From Balanoglossus misakiensis (Eukaryota; Hemichordata), in assembly GCA_040954595.2 (NCBI GenBank), contig CM082582.2, forward strand, positions 8,122,001 to 8,186,000: a stretch of DNA of 64,000 nucleotides, in the 5' to 3' direction. Of the stretch, positions 33,301-42,700 are shown one piece after another. The translations under genes and the position numbers were made by a program. The stretch's first letter is position 1, and the number at the start of each line of letters is the position of its first letter. The notes beneath the pieces were generated by a model, which saw only the letters and a list, made by a program, of their open reading frames with translations, was not told the origin of the DNA and did no database searches.

Positions 33301-36300
33301 AGAGTCAGGTCCTCAATTCGGATGAGAAGGAGAACATTGATCCTAGAGAGGTTGAGAAAACAGGCGATCAGATAGCAGTTGGTGGAAAATGAAAAGCTAG
33401 AAGCGTTATTGCAGGTTCTTAGCAAGAGCTTGAAGATTAGCAGAGATATAGCAGTAGAATTGCGAGCTGACGTCAAGTTTGAAGAGTTAGCTGTCTATAC
33501 ACTAGCTGTTTCTAATGTTTAGAAAATAATTGTTTGGAACAATTTTTCATAGAATTTATACTGCAAATATCTATTAGTGCTATGAGAGTAGTGTATTTAT
33601 TAGTGTTGAGCCGAGAGGTTCAGGTATATATGCTCTATAAAATTATAGAGGTTCAAGTATATATATACTCAATAATAAGATATCTTTATGAACGTTGGTG
33701 TTTGTTTCTTGTTTTTATTCTGTCATTAGTGTTGTTAGGGCTTCAGATAACAGTGAACAATTAACTGGACTTGTGATCCCTGTTAGATTTTCAGAATGAG
33801 ATAAAAATTCATATGCAATTGTTCTGCAAATTGGCCGTCAAACACAGACACCTTTTGCATTTCCATAGCCTGGCAACAGTGATAAGTGGAACTTCTGGCC
33901 GATGGCCAGAGGTTGGAGGTTAACCCCCGAACACACAGTAACAAAAAAGCTGATCTTGCTTCGCCAGACATCAACAACAGACCAGAGAATAAAGCAAACA
34001 GCAGTTTTAATAAAATTCGCACAATGGCCTGAATGTGATTGACACAGGTCATTACAAGGCTGAAATGGCTGTGCGGTAAATTAGACACATCAACAAACAG
34101 ATTTAGACTTAATTATATGATTAGCATAGTTGCATTGTTACGGCTTGTGGAGTGCCAAACCTGATGACAGATCAGAAACAATGCCCGCTCCGGTGTAGTG
34201 TTCCTAAAAATACAAACGCTCGAATTGTGTAACTGTGAAAACAGCCACGGTAAATACTGTGACCATGTGAAGTTACCTAACCGAGTTGATCCTTAAATGT
34301 AGGCACTTTCACCCCCAAAATTAATCTGATCTCACTGAGCTCAGTAGCTGGTTGAGTCCATACTCTGTAAAAATAGGGGTGATAGCGTTGAACGGCAATT
34401 GTATCCAGTTACATGTATATAGTAACATTGGCGCTCTCAAATATTCCTTTTGGTGATTCTTTGATAATTTACACATGCCAGATTGCCAAAACAATTGAAA
34501 TCTATGACATATAATTATAAACATTTTGTTGAAAATATTCATCGTGTATTCATGTATCTTGTTATCGTTTGTTATTTGATAGAATTTTGATACACATTGT
34601 TCACAGTGAGACTGTATACAGAAGCTGTCTTCTTTGGTATAAAAAACATTTGATTGTTATAAGAATATGATTATTGTTTTGTTCAACCATTGTTGTATTC
34701 AGAACAATTTTACAGTTTTGGGTATATATTTGCTCATTTTTATAGTTGTAAAAACTGAGAAATAAATTAATGTGTTCAATGTATTAATCATTTTTTTCTC
34801 TTGTTCTTCCCTTTTCTATTGTTTCTTACCCTCTTTTGAATGTTTGATGTTGCTAACTCACTAATGATGTGCTGTGCCTCCCCATAAAATTGCTTTCTAA
34901 TCCAAATAATTTGTTTACACACATTTTTTTTTGCTTGGCACTCATAAATAATGTGGTATGTATAACAATGCCTTGGTAACATTGGGTGTGTTGTGTCGAT
35001 GTTGTTTTTTCCTGTCCGTGCCATCTTCCCCCATTAACATTGCTGACACGTAAAAAACGCAACCCACCCCCGCCTCTTGATGGTTGTTTTGTTGCTTTGC
35101 GTTGCACTCCATTAACCTCCTCACAGAAGTCAAATCAGTCGAGGAGACGACTACGTCCCAGACAGACAAGTTCTAGGGGAGGTTAGTACTCAAATCATGT
35201 TCTTTACCATGTGGAGATACAAACTTGAAACTGTGGTGGACAAAAATGCTCTGGAATGTCATCTGAATTGTGGAAGTATGTAATAGTGATGATGGAAACA
35301 TTTGCATTTTTACTACTTGAATATTTTATTTTAACCACCTGTTGAATCTTTTGGTCAATCACCAAAACAGACAGGCTTTTAGTCTTTTTCTCTTCCTTGT
35401 GTAAAAGTACCTATTTAGTAACATGCCATGATGAAACTAAATCTCACTTCTGAATCAGTGACTGTATACACCAGTTCAATATAGCCAAAATTGTTCATAC
35501 TTGTATCTGTCTGATTGCTGTTCTCTCCATTACAGGGTCCCCCTACCATAGTCAACAGCGAACTGACAGAAACCGGGGAGACGGCCAGCACGCATGCGGC
35601 CAGTACAGCCACAGAAACCAAGCCAGGATTGGAGAACGGGGCTGAAAAGAGAGCTGCCACCGCAAGTTCGAAGAGCACGGAGGACTCGGACAGTGTTGCC
35701 GGTGCCAGGGTGAGGTTCAAAGCGGCTGGATCCAGCAGTGCTAAAGCGTCTATTCCTGGGAATTTGGACGATGGCGATGAGGGGAATCAAGGTAATATGT
35801 AGGTCCAAGTTGGCCAGTTTTGTGTATGTCAGATTTGCTTTTAACTAAAAAGCTAAGTCTATATTCTGTGGAGAGTGTTAAGTATTGGAATGGGTGCAGA
35901 TCAGGTGTGAGTAAGTCTTTGAATGATCATGTGGTGGCGCAATTTTTTGTGTGGCCACCCAAGTGAAAATATGTGATTGGTAGACTCCACTTCCCATGTT
36001 AACTGTGGGTAGCTTTGCATAGGTGTCTGCATACCTTTTAAACCACAAGATTTCTTCAGATTCCAGTGTCTATAGCATTAGTGAGTGGGTTTCCTTTCAT
36101 TTCAATGAGAGCCCATTCAGAACATGTAACACTATCGACCCACTGCGAGGGTAAATGCTTTCTGGCTGATGTAATGCCAATGGAAATTGAATCCTCAGTG
36201 ACCAGGCATGCTTTAATGCTCCATTTGTAGGGGAGTTACCCCAGAAAAATGAGCCCAAGCATGCACTTTGTTGCAGGGAAATATACTGGTAGAAGTACAC

Positions 36301-37224
36301 CTCTTGCATATATTTGTCTTCTGCTTATAAAATAAGAATTTCTGATGTCTTTTTTTTTCAGAATCAGCTGAGAATGCAACTGATGAGGGTGGTGCTGAAA
36401 ATGGAGCAGAAGAGAAAGAGGATGGATATGACAGTGGCGTGGAACATGAAGCAGAGGTACAGAACAAACTCATAACTATACAGACATCATTGACACATAG
36501 CAAGGATTGTGATGGTTATGTTTAATATATATAATGGGTTTGCTGTTATGATAATTGTATGGATTGGATCTTACAGGATGGCAATAAAGATGTGCAAGTC
36601 AATGAAGAGCAAGCAGGCGCTGCAGATGCAAGGAGCACAGAAGAACCAAGGTAGATTCAGCCCCGCTCGTTTATATCTGGCAGCAGTGTGATGTCAGATC
36701 TGAATCTTTCCTCCTGGCCGACTTCAGTTCTTTTGTGCAGGAATTCAAATCTCTGCCTCACTTATCCTTCTCAGTAAATTGCTCCTTTGTCCAGAATTGG
36801 AGTGGTGAATAAAGACGTTTAAAAAATATCTGTAGGCAGTTTTTTGCACAGAAAGCAGTCAGTGGGTGGGATGTCGTAATCTGGGATACCAGCAAGCCCA
36901 GAGGAGGTAAAATAGTCTGCCTTGTGCTAATTAAAACTATTGTTGTTTTATTTTTGTTTATAGTGAGACAGTAAATGGAGAAAAAGGAGAAAAGTAAGTA
37001 TTTTTGGATCTCTGAATATTTCCGTTGCTTGCACCACAGTCACTGTAAAAAAAACCACAAAGCGACTAATGGGCTAGTCTACATTTTTCCTAATTTTTTT
37101 GTCTGTGTTGTTTTCTTGCAGTTTGTTCATGACAGAGTACAAGGATGATAGTCCAGTGAAAGAAGATGAATCAGGCCTCAATGAAGACAAAGAAGAAAAC
37201 GACGCGGAGAATACAGAAAGATGA
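20581..37224 (+). CDS. Unrecognised Ser/Arg-rich protein, 13-exon long isoform
   Basis: I do not recognise this gene. Thirteen coding segments join without a frame break: 20581-20584, 21863-22116, 28253-28429, 30771-30835, 30956-31099, 31425-31539, 31690-31832, 35127-35181, 35536-35791, 36362-36456, 36577-36650, 36964-36993 and 37122-37224, giving about 504 aa. The N-terminal ~86 residues look the most ordered (begins MADLHPTERLFRKVVKP). The middle is basic and rich in Ser, Thr and Arg with several S-P sites (SVSPTGR, SVSPSRG), and the C-terminal third is acidic (Glu/Asp-rich, ending NDAENTER). No membrane segment, signal peptide or known catalytic motif is visible. The composition suggests a mostly disordered cytoskeletal or nuclear protein, but that is only inference. 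An alternative last exon gives a second isoform. Confidence 0.75.
21225..21340 (+). repeat. GATA/GACA tetranucleotide microsatellite
   Basis: An interrupted run of GATA, then GACA (about 8 consecutive units with a few variants), then about 9-10 GATA units. It lies in intron 1 of the unrecognised gene. The switch between two related units is typical of slippage with internal point mutation. Confidence 0.9.
21863..22116 (+). CDS. Unrecognised gene, exon 2
   Basis: The acceptor is TTTTATTTTCCAG and the donor TCG/GTAAGT; it enters after one base and leaves in phase 0. It encodes the best-ordered part of the protein, 84 residues with many Arg and Pro (includes RMHGQLYTLKNRPRTEP). Confidence 0.75.
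26136..26229 (+). mobile_element. MITE family A copy 2 (intact)
   Basis: 94 bp with perfect termini: TTAACCCTTTCACC at the left and its exact reverse complement at the right. It has the same internal sequence as copy 1 and the same orientation. It is the best-preserved member in the window. Confidence 0.8.
27180..27510 (+). promoter_or_regulatory. CpG-richer block inside intron 2 of the unrecognised gene
   Basis: About 330 bases with higher GC and CpG than the surrounding intron (for example GTCTGCGCCGTCGTATTGAT and GACGCACGCATTC). No reading frame or splice sites fit the gene. It lies about 0.7 kb upstream of an in-frame ATGATG that could start a shorter protein, so an internal promoter is possible. 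Confidence 0.3.
28253..28429 (+). CDS. Unrecognised gene, exon 3
   Basis: Phase 0-0 exon of 59 codons: acceptor CATGTCAG and donor AAAAAG/GTAGTA. It encodes a basic Ser/Thr/Arg/Ala-rich segment followed by LGVILTEEFIENRKK. The acceptor is not strong. An in-frame ATGATG at 28235-28240 with A at -3 could instead start a shorter protein from an internal promoter. Confidence 0.65.
28430..30770 (+). other. Intron 3 of the unrecognised gene
   Basis: 2.3 kb AT-rich intron between a GTAGTA donor and a strong pyrimidine-tract acceptor. Nothing recognised inside. Confidence 0.6.
30771..30835 (+). CDS. Unrecognised gene, exon 4
   Basis: The acceptor TTTTTTTCTTTCAG is strong and the donor is AA/GTAAGT; the exon is 65 bases, entering in phase 0 and leaving in phase 2. 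It encodes YNSHVQDDLGNIQRSATPQ and a few more residues. Confidence 0.75.
30956..31099 (+). CDS. Unrecognised gene, exon 5
   Basis: The acceptor is GTTTTCCACAG and the donor AACAG/GTGGGT. Serine-rich with two S-P sites (PSVSPTGR and RSVSPSRG), a pattern common in proline-directed kinase substrates. Confidence 0.75.
31305..31357 (-). mobile_element. Diverged MITE family A half-copy with terminal palindrome
   Basis: A perfect 20-bp palindrome (31305-31324), made of GAAAGGGTTA and its reverse complement, is followed by CCCCTGTTAGAGGTCC, which resembles the reverse complement of the right half of family A. It lies in the intron between exons 5 and 6 of the unrecognised gene. Confidence 0.45.
31425..31539 (+). 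CDS. Unrecognised gene, exon 6
   Basis: The acceptor is CTGTCAACAG and the donor TCAGAA/GTAAGT. A very basic segment (EQQRRFNIEERSKLKSRALK) that could form a charged helix. Confidence 0.75.
31690..31832 (+). CDS. Unrecognised gene, exon 7 (branch point of the two isoforms)
   Basis: The acceptor is TTTCCCCCCAG and the donor GCCAG/GTAAAT, leaving in phase 2. It ends in an RS-rich tract (LSRSRSSRSLRA). Both downstream alternatives (32894 and 35127) accept this phase, so the exon is the shared splice donor. Confidence 0.75.
31857..32049 (+). mobile_element. MITE family B copy 1 (AGGTATAC termini)
   Basis: 193 bp with TTAA at both ends and inverted termini AGGTATAC / GTATACCT. The internal CACCTATGCAAATTT and CAGCCAATCACAGATTTT are shared with the copies at ~35940 and 50435. 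No coding capacity. Confidence 0.65.
32894..33392 (+). CDS. Unrecognised gene, alternative terminal exon 8a
   Basis: The acceptor is CTTCCATTTTAG; the first base completes AGG after exon 7 and the frame runs to TGA at 33390-33392. It encodes 165 residues, Lys/Glu-rich, with an internal segment (REEKQKIAVRLSIYMNEMEL) that may be helical and a KEN sequence (DEKENIDP) near the end. I see no in-phase donor before the stop, so this is a terminal exon giving an isoform of about 466 aa. A possible poly(A) signal lies at 34761. Confidence 0.6.
34761..34766 (+). terminator. Candidate poly(A) signal for the short isoform of the unrecognised gene
   Basis: AATAAA about 1.4 kb after the stop of exon 8a, followed by TGTGTTCAATG and a T-rich stretch. 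The distance leaves a long, featureless 3' UTR (33393-34785). Confidence 0.4.
35127..35181 (+). CDS. Unrecognised gene, exon 8b
   Basis: The acceptor is AACCTCCTCACAG and the donor GGGGAG/GTTAGT; 55 bases, entering in phase 2 and leaving in phase 0. It encodes SQISRGDDYVPDRQVLGE in the frame that fits both neighbours. Another frame reads Arg-rich but does not join exon 9. Confidence 0.65.
35536..35791 (+). CDS. Unrecognised gene, exon 9
   Basis: The acceptor is TCTCTCCATTACAG and the donor CAAG/GTAATA. It encodes a Thr/Ser/Ala/Glu-rich, low-complexity segment with a short basic stretch (GARVRFKAAG). Confidence 0.75.
35940..36041 (-). mobile_element. MITE family B copy 2 (inverted, partial)
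   Basis: The reverse complement begins TTAAAAGGTATGCAGACACC, then TATGCAAAGCTACCC and CCAATCACATATTTTCACTT, following the order of blocks in copy 1. The left end is not clear. Confidence 0.5.
36362..36456 (+). CDS. Unrecognised gene, exon 10
   Basis: The acceptor is TTTTTTTTTCAG and the donor GCAGAG/GTACAG. Acidic low-complexity segment (about a third Glu/Asp). Confidence 0.7.
36577..36650 (+). CDS. Unrecognised gene, exon 11
   Basis: The acceptor is GGATCTTACAG and the donor CCAAG/GTAGAT. It continues the acidic tail (DGNKDVQVNEEQAGAADAR). Confidence 0.65.
36964..36993 (+). CDS. Unrecognised gene, exon 12 (30-bp microexon)
   Basis: The acceptor is TTTTTGTTTATAG and the donor AGAAAA/GTAAGT. 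It codes for SETVNGEKGE and links exons 11 and 13 in phase; skipping it also keeps the frame, so it may be optional. Confidence 0.6.
37122..37224 (+). CDS. Unrecognised gene, terminal exon 13
   Basis: The acceptor is GTTTTCTTGCAG; the stop TGA is at 37222-37224. Acidic C-terminus (NLFMTEYKDDSPVKEDESG, then a Glu/Asp-rich tail). Confidence 0.7.
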
Positions 37225-39284
37225 GATAAGCTAGTTGAGTAGCCTGAAATCGACTCGCTTGTGAAAAGTAACCCGAAGATAGTTATAGTTTGTCATAGAA
37301 TCATAACAGGGTATTGGAAAGAGGGGGAGAATTAAACCACAGTCAAAGAAATGATGCTCTGAAGCTGTCCATATTGCTTTGGCAAAATGTGGGAAATACT
37401 CAGGAGTGAGCTATTTTAGTTCCGTGTACCCAAAGGTAGATTTCTCAATTTTAATTTAACAGATGAGGATCAAGTTAGCAGTGTATGAAATACTTTTGGC
37501 AAAGAATGTTGTTGAAAATTGATGTGTTGAAGTATTTTTAAATTTCTACAAGGCACATTTACAACTCTCACATTTTTGTGTGATTCATGAACAGTTTGAA
37601 ACCAAAACATTGAACGTTGGGAATTGTTCACATGATTTCAGTGGCATATTGTCTTTGTGTATCAGTGTTGTGTAGCAACAAAGCCAAGTCCTGACACTTG
37701 ATAAACAAAGTAAAACTATCCATTAGACTCATGAGGGCAGTGTGCATTGCTGTACTTATCCGAGTGCTGTCCTGACCCCGACTGACCTTGCCATCAACAT
37801 CACAGGTTGTTATTTAAAAACCTATTGTACATATCAACGGATAATTTTATAATTTTGATATACATGTAATAATAATATATATTGCACTTTTATATCAGTG
37901 AGTGATATTTTCTGTACTCATTATAAATAGCACTATCAGGTACATTAAGTATGTGTTGTACATTTTTACAAATGTGATGTACATTTTGAATTGTACTGTG
38001 GTGCTTCTAGGTAGGTTTGCAAATAAGGTGGAAACATTTTTCATCTTGCATAAGAAGCTACTCGCCTACAGAGATAACAGCTGTGGGCATAATATTTATA
38101 CTTTCAAAACCACTGCACAGAACTTTGGAACAGTTTGCAGACATGTATAATACTGGTATATTCTGCAAGTGTAGCAAATTAAAAAGGTTTGATTAATAAG
38201 TTTTGTTCTCTTTTTGTAATAACTTTCTCCTGGACTAAATAAGACACGCATATCAGCTTACTTCATAACTTCATTTTGGTTTGTTTTATATCTTTTAGAA
38301 TCAAGGACTCGGTAACATTTATCCTTTTACCTTTCCTAGAGTCCTGAACTTGAAATGTATTTATTTATGCGAAATAGAACTCAAGAAATATTTGTTCTTC
38401 TTTGTGAGGTAAAAGGGACTATGCAATTCACGGTTTGCCCTTTGAGGTAGGACTTCCCTGTAGAGTTATTTTCAGCGGATCATGGCATGTTTGAAAACGG
38501 ATATCTTTAATATGATAGTAGATTGGTGTTGGTGTACCAGCAGATTTTTATCTCTTCCTGTACTCTGTGCCTTTTTAAAGTATGCAAGCTGTTTTTATGA
38601 TGAAATGGTAGATTTTACCAATATTTTTCTTCCTTTTGTGCCGACTTTTCGCTGTAACTTATACACCCGAGTGTTACAGAAATAAAGTGTACATTGGTGA
38701 GAACTGTAAACTTGTGTGTATGGTGAGGTTTATTTTAGAGTCACAGTAGACCGGATATATAGCTCTGTTGTAACCAGAGATTGGCTTGCACTAGTGTGGT
38801 TCACATTGGTAAAATCTGAGACGGGCTATAATTCTCACTGGTGGAACGTCAGCTGTGATCAAGCTCCACTCATACAGTTAGTCATTGTCTGAATCAGGGA
38901 AGGCATAATAACAGTTTCTTCTATATGCCAAAAGTTCCAACTGGGACCAGAGCTAGTCCACACTACCTTTTTGTTTTTATCCCAATACAATTAGGCCGCA
39001 TGCCCAGACTAAACTAGTCCAGTTTTGCTCTAACATGGCACGTAAACCTTTCTGTGAAGGAGATGACCAACTTTGGTGTGTGAATGATACACATATTCAT
39101 GACAAACAGTTCTCTTGAGTGAGTTTTATCCCATTCAATCATACACATGTATAATGTAATCATGTTGTAGATATGAATAGTTTTCTTTTATTGAATTAAA
39201 TGACACACAAATTATTTTATACCAAGAATAGGAACAATAACTTTAATGTCAAGCGCTCAAATTGACTCTAAAAGTTCATAGGGG
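37225..39284 (+). other. 3' UTR of the unrecognised gene and short intergenic gap
   Basis: No coding potential. The 3' UTR probably runs to about 38.7 kb, where the AATAAA at 38681 lies; 38.7-39.28 kb is the gap to the exchanger promoter. Nothing else is recognised in it. Confidence 0.55.
38681..38686 (+). terminator. Candidate poly(A) signal for the long isoform of the unrecognised gene
   Basis: AATAAAGTGTAC about 1.46 kb after the stop, followed by a GT-rich stretch (CTTGTGTGTATGGTGAGG, 38711-38728). A good match to a standard polyadenylation site. Confidence 0.55.
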
Positions 39285-39428
39285 TGATAGCATCACGTGA
39301 TGTAGTCAGCTCGAACACTTTCTCGGTAGGCCTGAGGGGTCATTCATTCACGGTTCCTTTCGTCATGAAAGTGTCGTGGTCTGCGTACCGGCGAAAAACT
39401 TCCATAATGTGGCAGAAGAGATAGCATT
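39285..39428 (+). promoter_or_regulatory. Probable promoter / 5' UTR of the Na+/H+ exchanger gene
   Basis: This is the short interval between the preceding gene and the exchanger start codon. It holds a palindromic E-box TCACGTGA at 39293-39300 and raised CpG toward the start codon. TCACGTGA is the core recognised by bHLH-zip factors of the MITF/TFE/USF type. No clear TATA box is visible. Confidence 0.45.
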
Positions 39429-39714
39429 ATGTATAACCGGGGACGCCGTCACCACTTTTCCGGTGTTCTACTCCTTTCTCTGACTATTTTTGTGTGTCGG
39501 ACGTTGGCAGGAGGAGAGAATACCACGGGAGTACAGGGAACAGGCGAAGGGCCAACCGACAGTAATGATGACCACGACGACGATGACGGTCGCATTGGCA
39601 TCGAACATGGCCACGTTCATGAACGTTATCCCGTCGCTGAAGTGAACTGGCACCACGTAGAGACGCCGTATATTATATCACTATGGGTACTTTTCGCAAG
39701 CTATGCCAAAATTG
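39429..39714 (+). CDS. NHE exon 1: signal peptide, acidic/His-rich ectodomain, first membrane helix
   Basis: ATG with A at -3; the donor is AAATTG/GTGAGT, phase 1. It encodes a basic N-terminus, a hydrophobic signal ([10 protein letters not shown]), sequon NTT, an acidic His-containing stretch ([20 protein letters not shown]) and the family sequence [19 protein letters not shown] at the first conserved helix. Confidence 0.88.
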
Positions 39715-42700
39715 GTGAGTTGTCATGGGGAAATCGAAATTAATACTCAGTACCGGCAAAATCGATCTACGACAGCAGACCCTCTATCTTTACGAATAAT
39801 TTACCAAAACAAAGATTGAGCTCTTGCATGCGAATGAACGATATTACCGGTACTTTGCCACATTTATACTGGTATAACCACAGTGTTCCCCTTGTCCCGC
39901 TGTGAAATAGTGGTGTTTATCGCCAAAACTTAGAATTTCCGAGTTGATTATTAACACTTTCAAATGTTTACGTTCAATCATTTATGGGGTCAACTTCACC
40001 GTCACATCAAACATGGCTGCCAGTGACAGAAACGCGACTGTAGATTATCGTCTGCTGTTGAAACTCGAAATACGCGTCATTTCTGAGTCATTCTTTCTTC
40101 CTCATACCTCTCACATGTTAATTAGGACTACCCACACACTAAACCGTTGACATGGCGTACGATTTTATGCCGAAGACAGGATGTGATACTGATGGGATCA
40201 TATTCCTAACTTGGTTGTCGTCGACCATAGTCTATTTCCTTTGTTCACTTCACAAAAGATGGTAATTCCATCAGGGCTGTGCGATTACATGCACCACTGT
40301 TTTGCCATCCCTCAATGACGAATAAGCGACCTAATTTCATTTTCATTGTATCATTCATAGGTCTGTAGAGTTGAGTTGCAACACATTGTACTCCAGTCGT
40401 GGGGAGAGGGGGGGGGGGGGGGGTAGAGAGTGCTGGGATGAAATCAGGTGACACAATATACTAAGGCTATACTTTTTAAGTGGCAAATTAGCACATGTAG
40501 GAATCCCTGTCCATTATAAAGCTGTGGAAACATCATATGCATAATGGCTTCAGGTTGATACTGTCAAAGTGTGGCCACCAAGTTTTGTTGTTACAATACA
40601 AAGGTACACAAGGGATCATGTTCAGAAATTATCATATACAAATATACCGGTAATTGCTAGCTGCAGACATGTTGTTTTTCATCAAGGCTGTGCAGTTCTG
40701 AAAATTCCACAATTTGAATAGTGTAAGAGTCTGTTCCAACAGGTTCATGGTTGCCGTCAGTTCTAAGTTTCTTACTTTTAAGATCAAAGAGGACAGAATG
40801 AGTGATAAAGTATACTTTTTGTGTTACATTCAATATTTCAAGTATAAGTACATATAAGATTTGATAAAATATGCAAGAAGTTCCGGGTTCAATCTTAGCA
40901 AGTGGTGCCATCATCCATATCCTTGTTTCCTGGTTCATGATTTACATGGCAAAACGGAAGAACTCCTTTAAATGACCATATGTAGAATGCGCACCACAAG
41001 TACCCACTGACTGCAATCTAATTAAAATCAGATGTAGGGAAGGGCGACTTGTCGCCGTTCCCTACATCTGATTTTAATCAGATTGCCACTGACTGGTGAT
41101 GTCACTACACTGTTCCGGACTGAAACTGATGATGTAAAATTAGATAATCACACAATGATGTGGACGTCAAGTTTTGTAATGGAGCAAAACAAACAAACTT
41201 CAGGGGATTTCGTTTCTGGAGGTCATTTGGCTAGCTGTAATCTTCATTCCTAATTAGATCAGTATTTTCACATTCATAATAAATCACTCTCATTTCAGGA
41301 ATTTCTGATAGGATAAGGGCTTGCTGTTCGCTATTCTTTTCTGCGTAACGTCAAAATAGTGTTTGGTTTTGATAGATCACTGTGCAACAATATGTACACT
41401 GGAAAATGTCTCAAGTTGAAAACTGCATTGTGTATTAAATATATAATGATACTTCATGTAGGTCAGTTCTGGGAATTATAGGCAATTTACTGAAGATGAC
41501 AATATGGTGGAAAATGTCAAGTTGTTCATTTATACTTATAGCCCAGAGAGGAGTCTAGATTGTTCAGATTACTCCTATTTGATTTAGTACTATCTTGCTT
41601 GAAGCCATGGATTTTCTTGAGAATTGGTTCGAATGTAGAGAGCACAGTGCCAGCTGTAAAATTGATGACTGCTGGCTGTTCGCTACGTTCACTTAAAGAT
41701 TGATTTACAAGATAGATCATTGATATCAAGGAGACCCTGGTTGTCTTTGATTTTATTGAAGAGTTTACTCAGAAGTAGTCTCAAGAAGGGTCGCGTCCTG
41801 TTTTCTCCGGGTTCTGTTTCTCAGAAACTCTGAAGGTCGTTTGATTTGTTTGTGAAAAAATGAGTACCATGTGGTCTCTTTCCCAAATGTTGCCATGGTA
41901 ACACTTGCCAAGACTTGAGATATCTTGGCAGTTGCTGATGTCAACTGGTGGTGTTCTTGTGAGGTTTGTTTTACTTTCGAAACACACTTGAGAAAGGGTT
42001 TGTGTCAAGATCACAAAGTTCAGTATGGTTGAAGGACCGCAAAACTGTTTATCTGGTGGGCCTTTGTGTGCGACGTGGTACAACATACCGTGTGACGCAT
42101 GGGTGTTTACTGGCACGACAGGAATGATGTCATTGTGCCCTCGCACCATGTGATACTCTGATGACAAATGGCCCAATTTTGTGTGCTTTGTATTCAAAGT
42201 AAATTGTATGTAATAAATGTTGCCATACCTGCAGCTCTGCGTTTACAAACTTGTTGTACTTTGGTGTGTAATAAACTCTGTTACTAGTACTTGTAAATAG
42301 GTCACAATATGGTCTTTTATGAATCTGACATATTTTAATATTATCCATAGTCTTTGTGGTGCTGAAATCAAAGTGGTCCACATCAAAGTCATATAGTATA
42401 AAACATTTTAGATTTCTTACAGCCATTTGTATATTTCTGTGAGCACATATTACATGTACATTATGTTCAATCTGAGAGCATTTTTGCCACTTTATGAGGT
42501 TGCTTTGATAAGAGCTTAGAAACACAAATGTTTATGAAATTAAACTGCAGTGAAAGAATGTAGATCTGTCAAGACAAATTAATAAATATTTGGTAGTAGC
42601 TAGAGTTAAGATTTATCTTGAGAATGTGTGGGGCACGTTTGTGTAAATTATGAACCATGCTGTTGATTGACAGCAGTTTGTTTAATTCAGTGACAAATGA

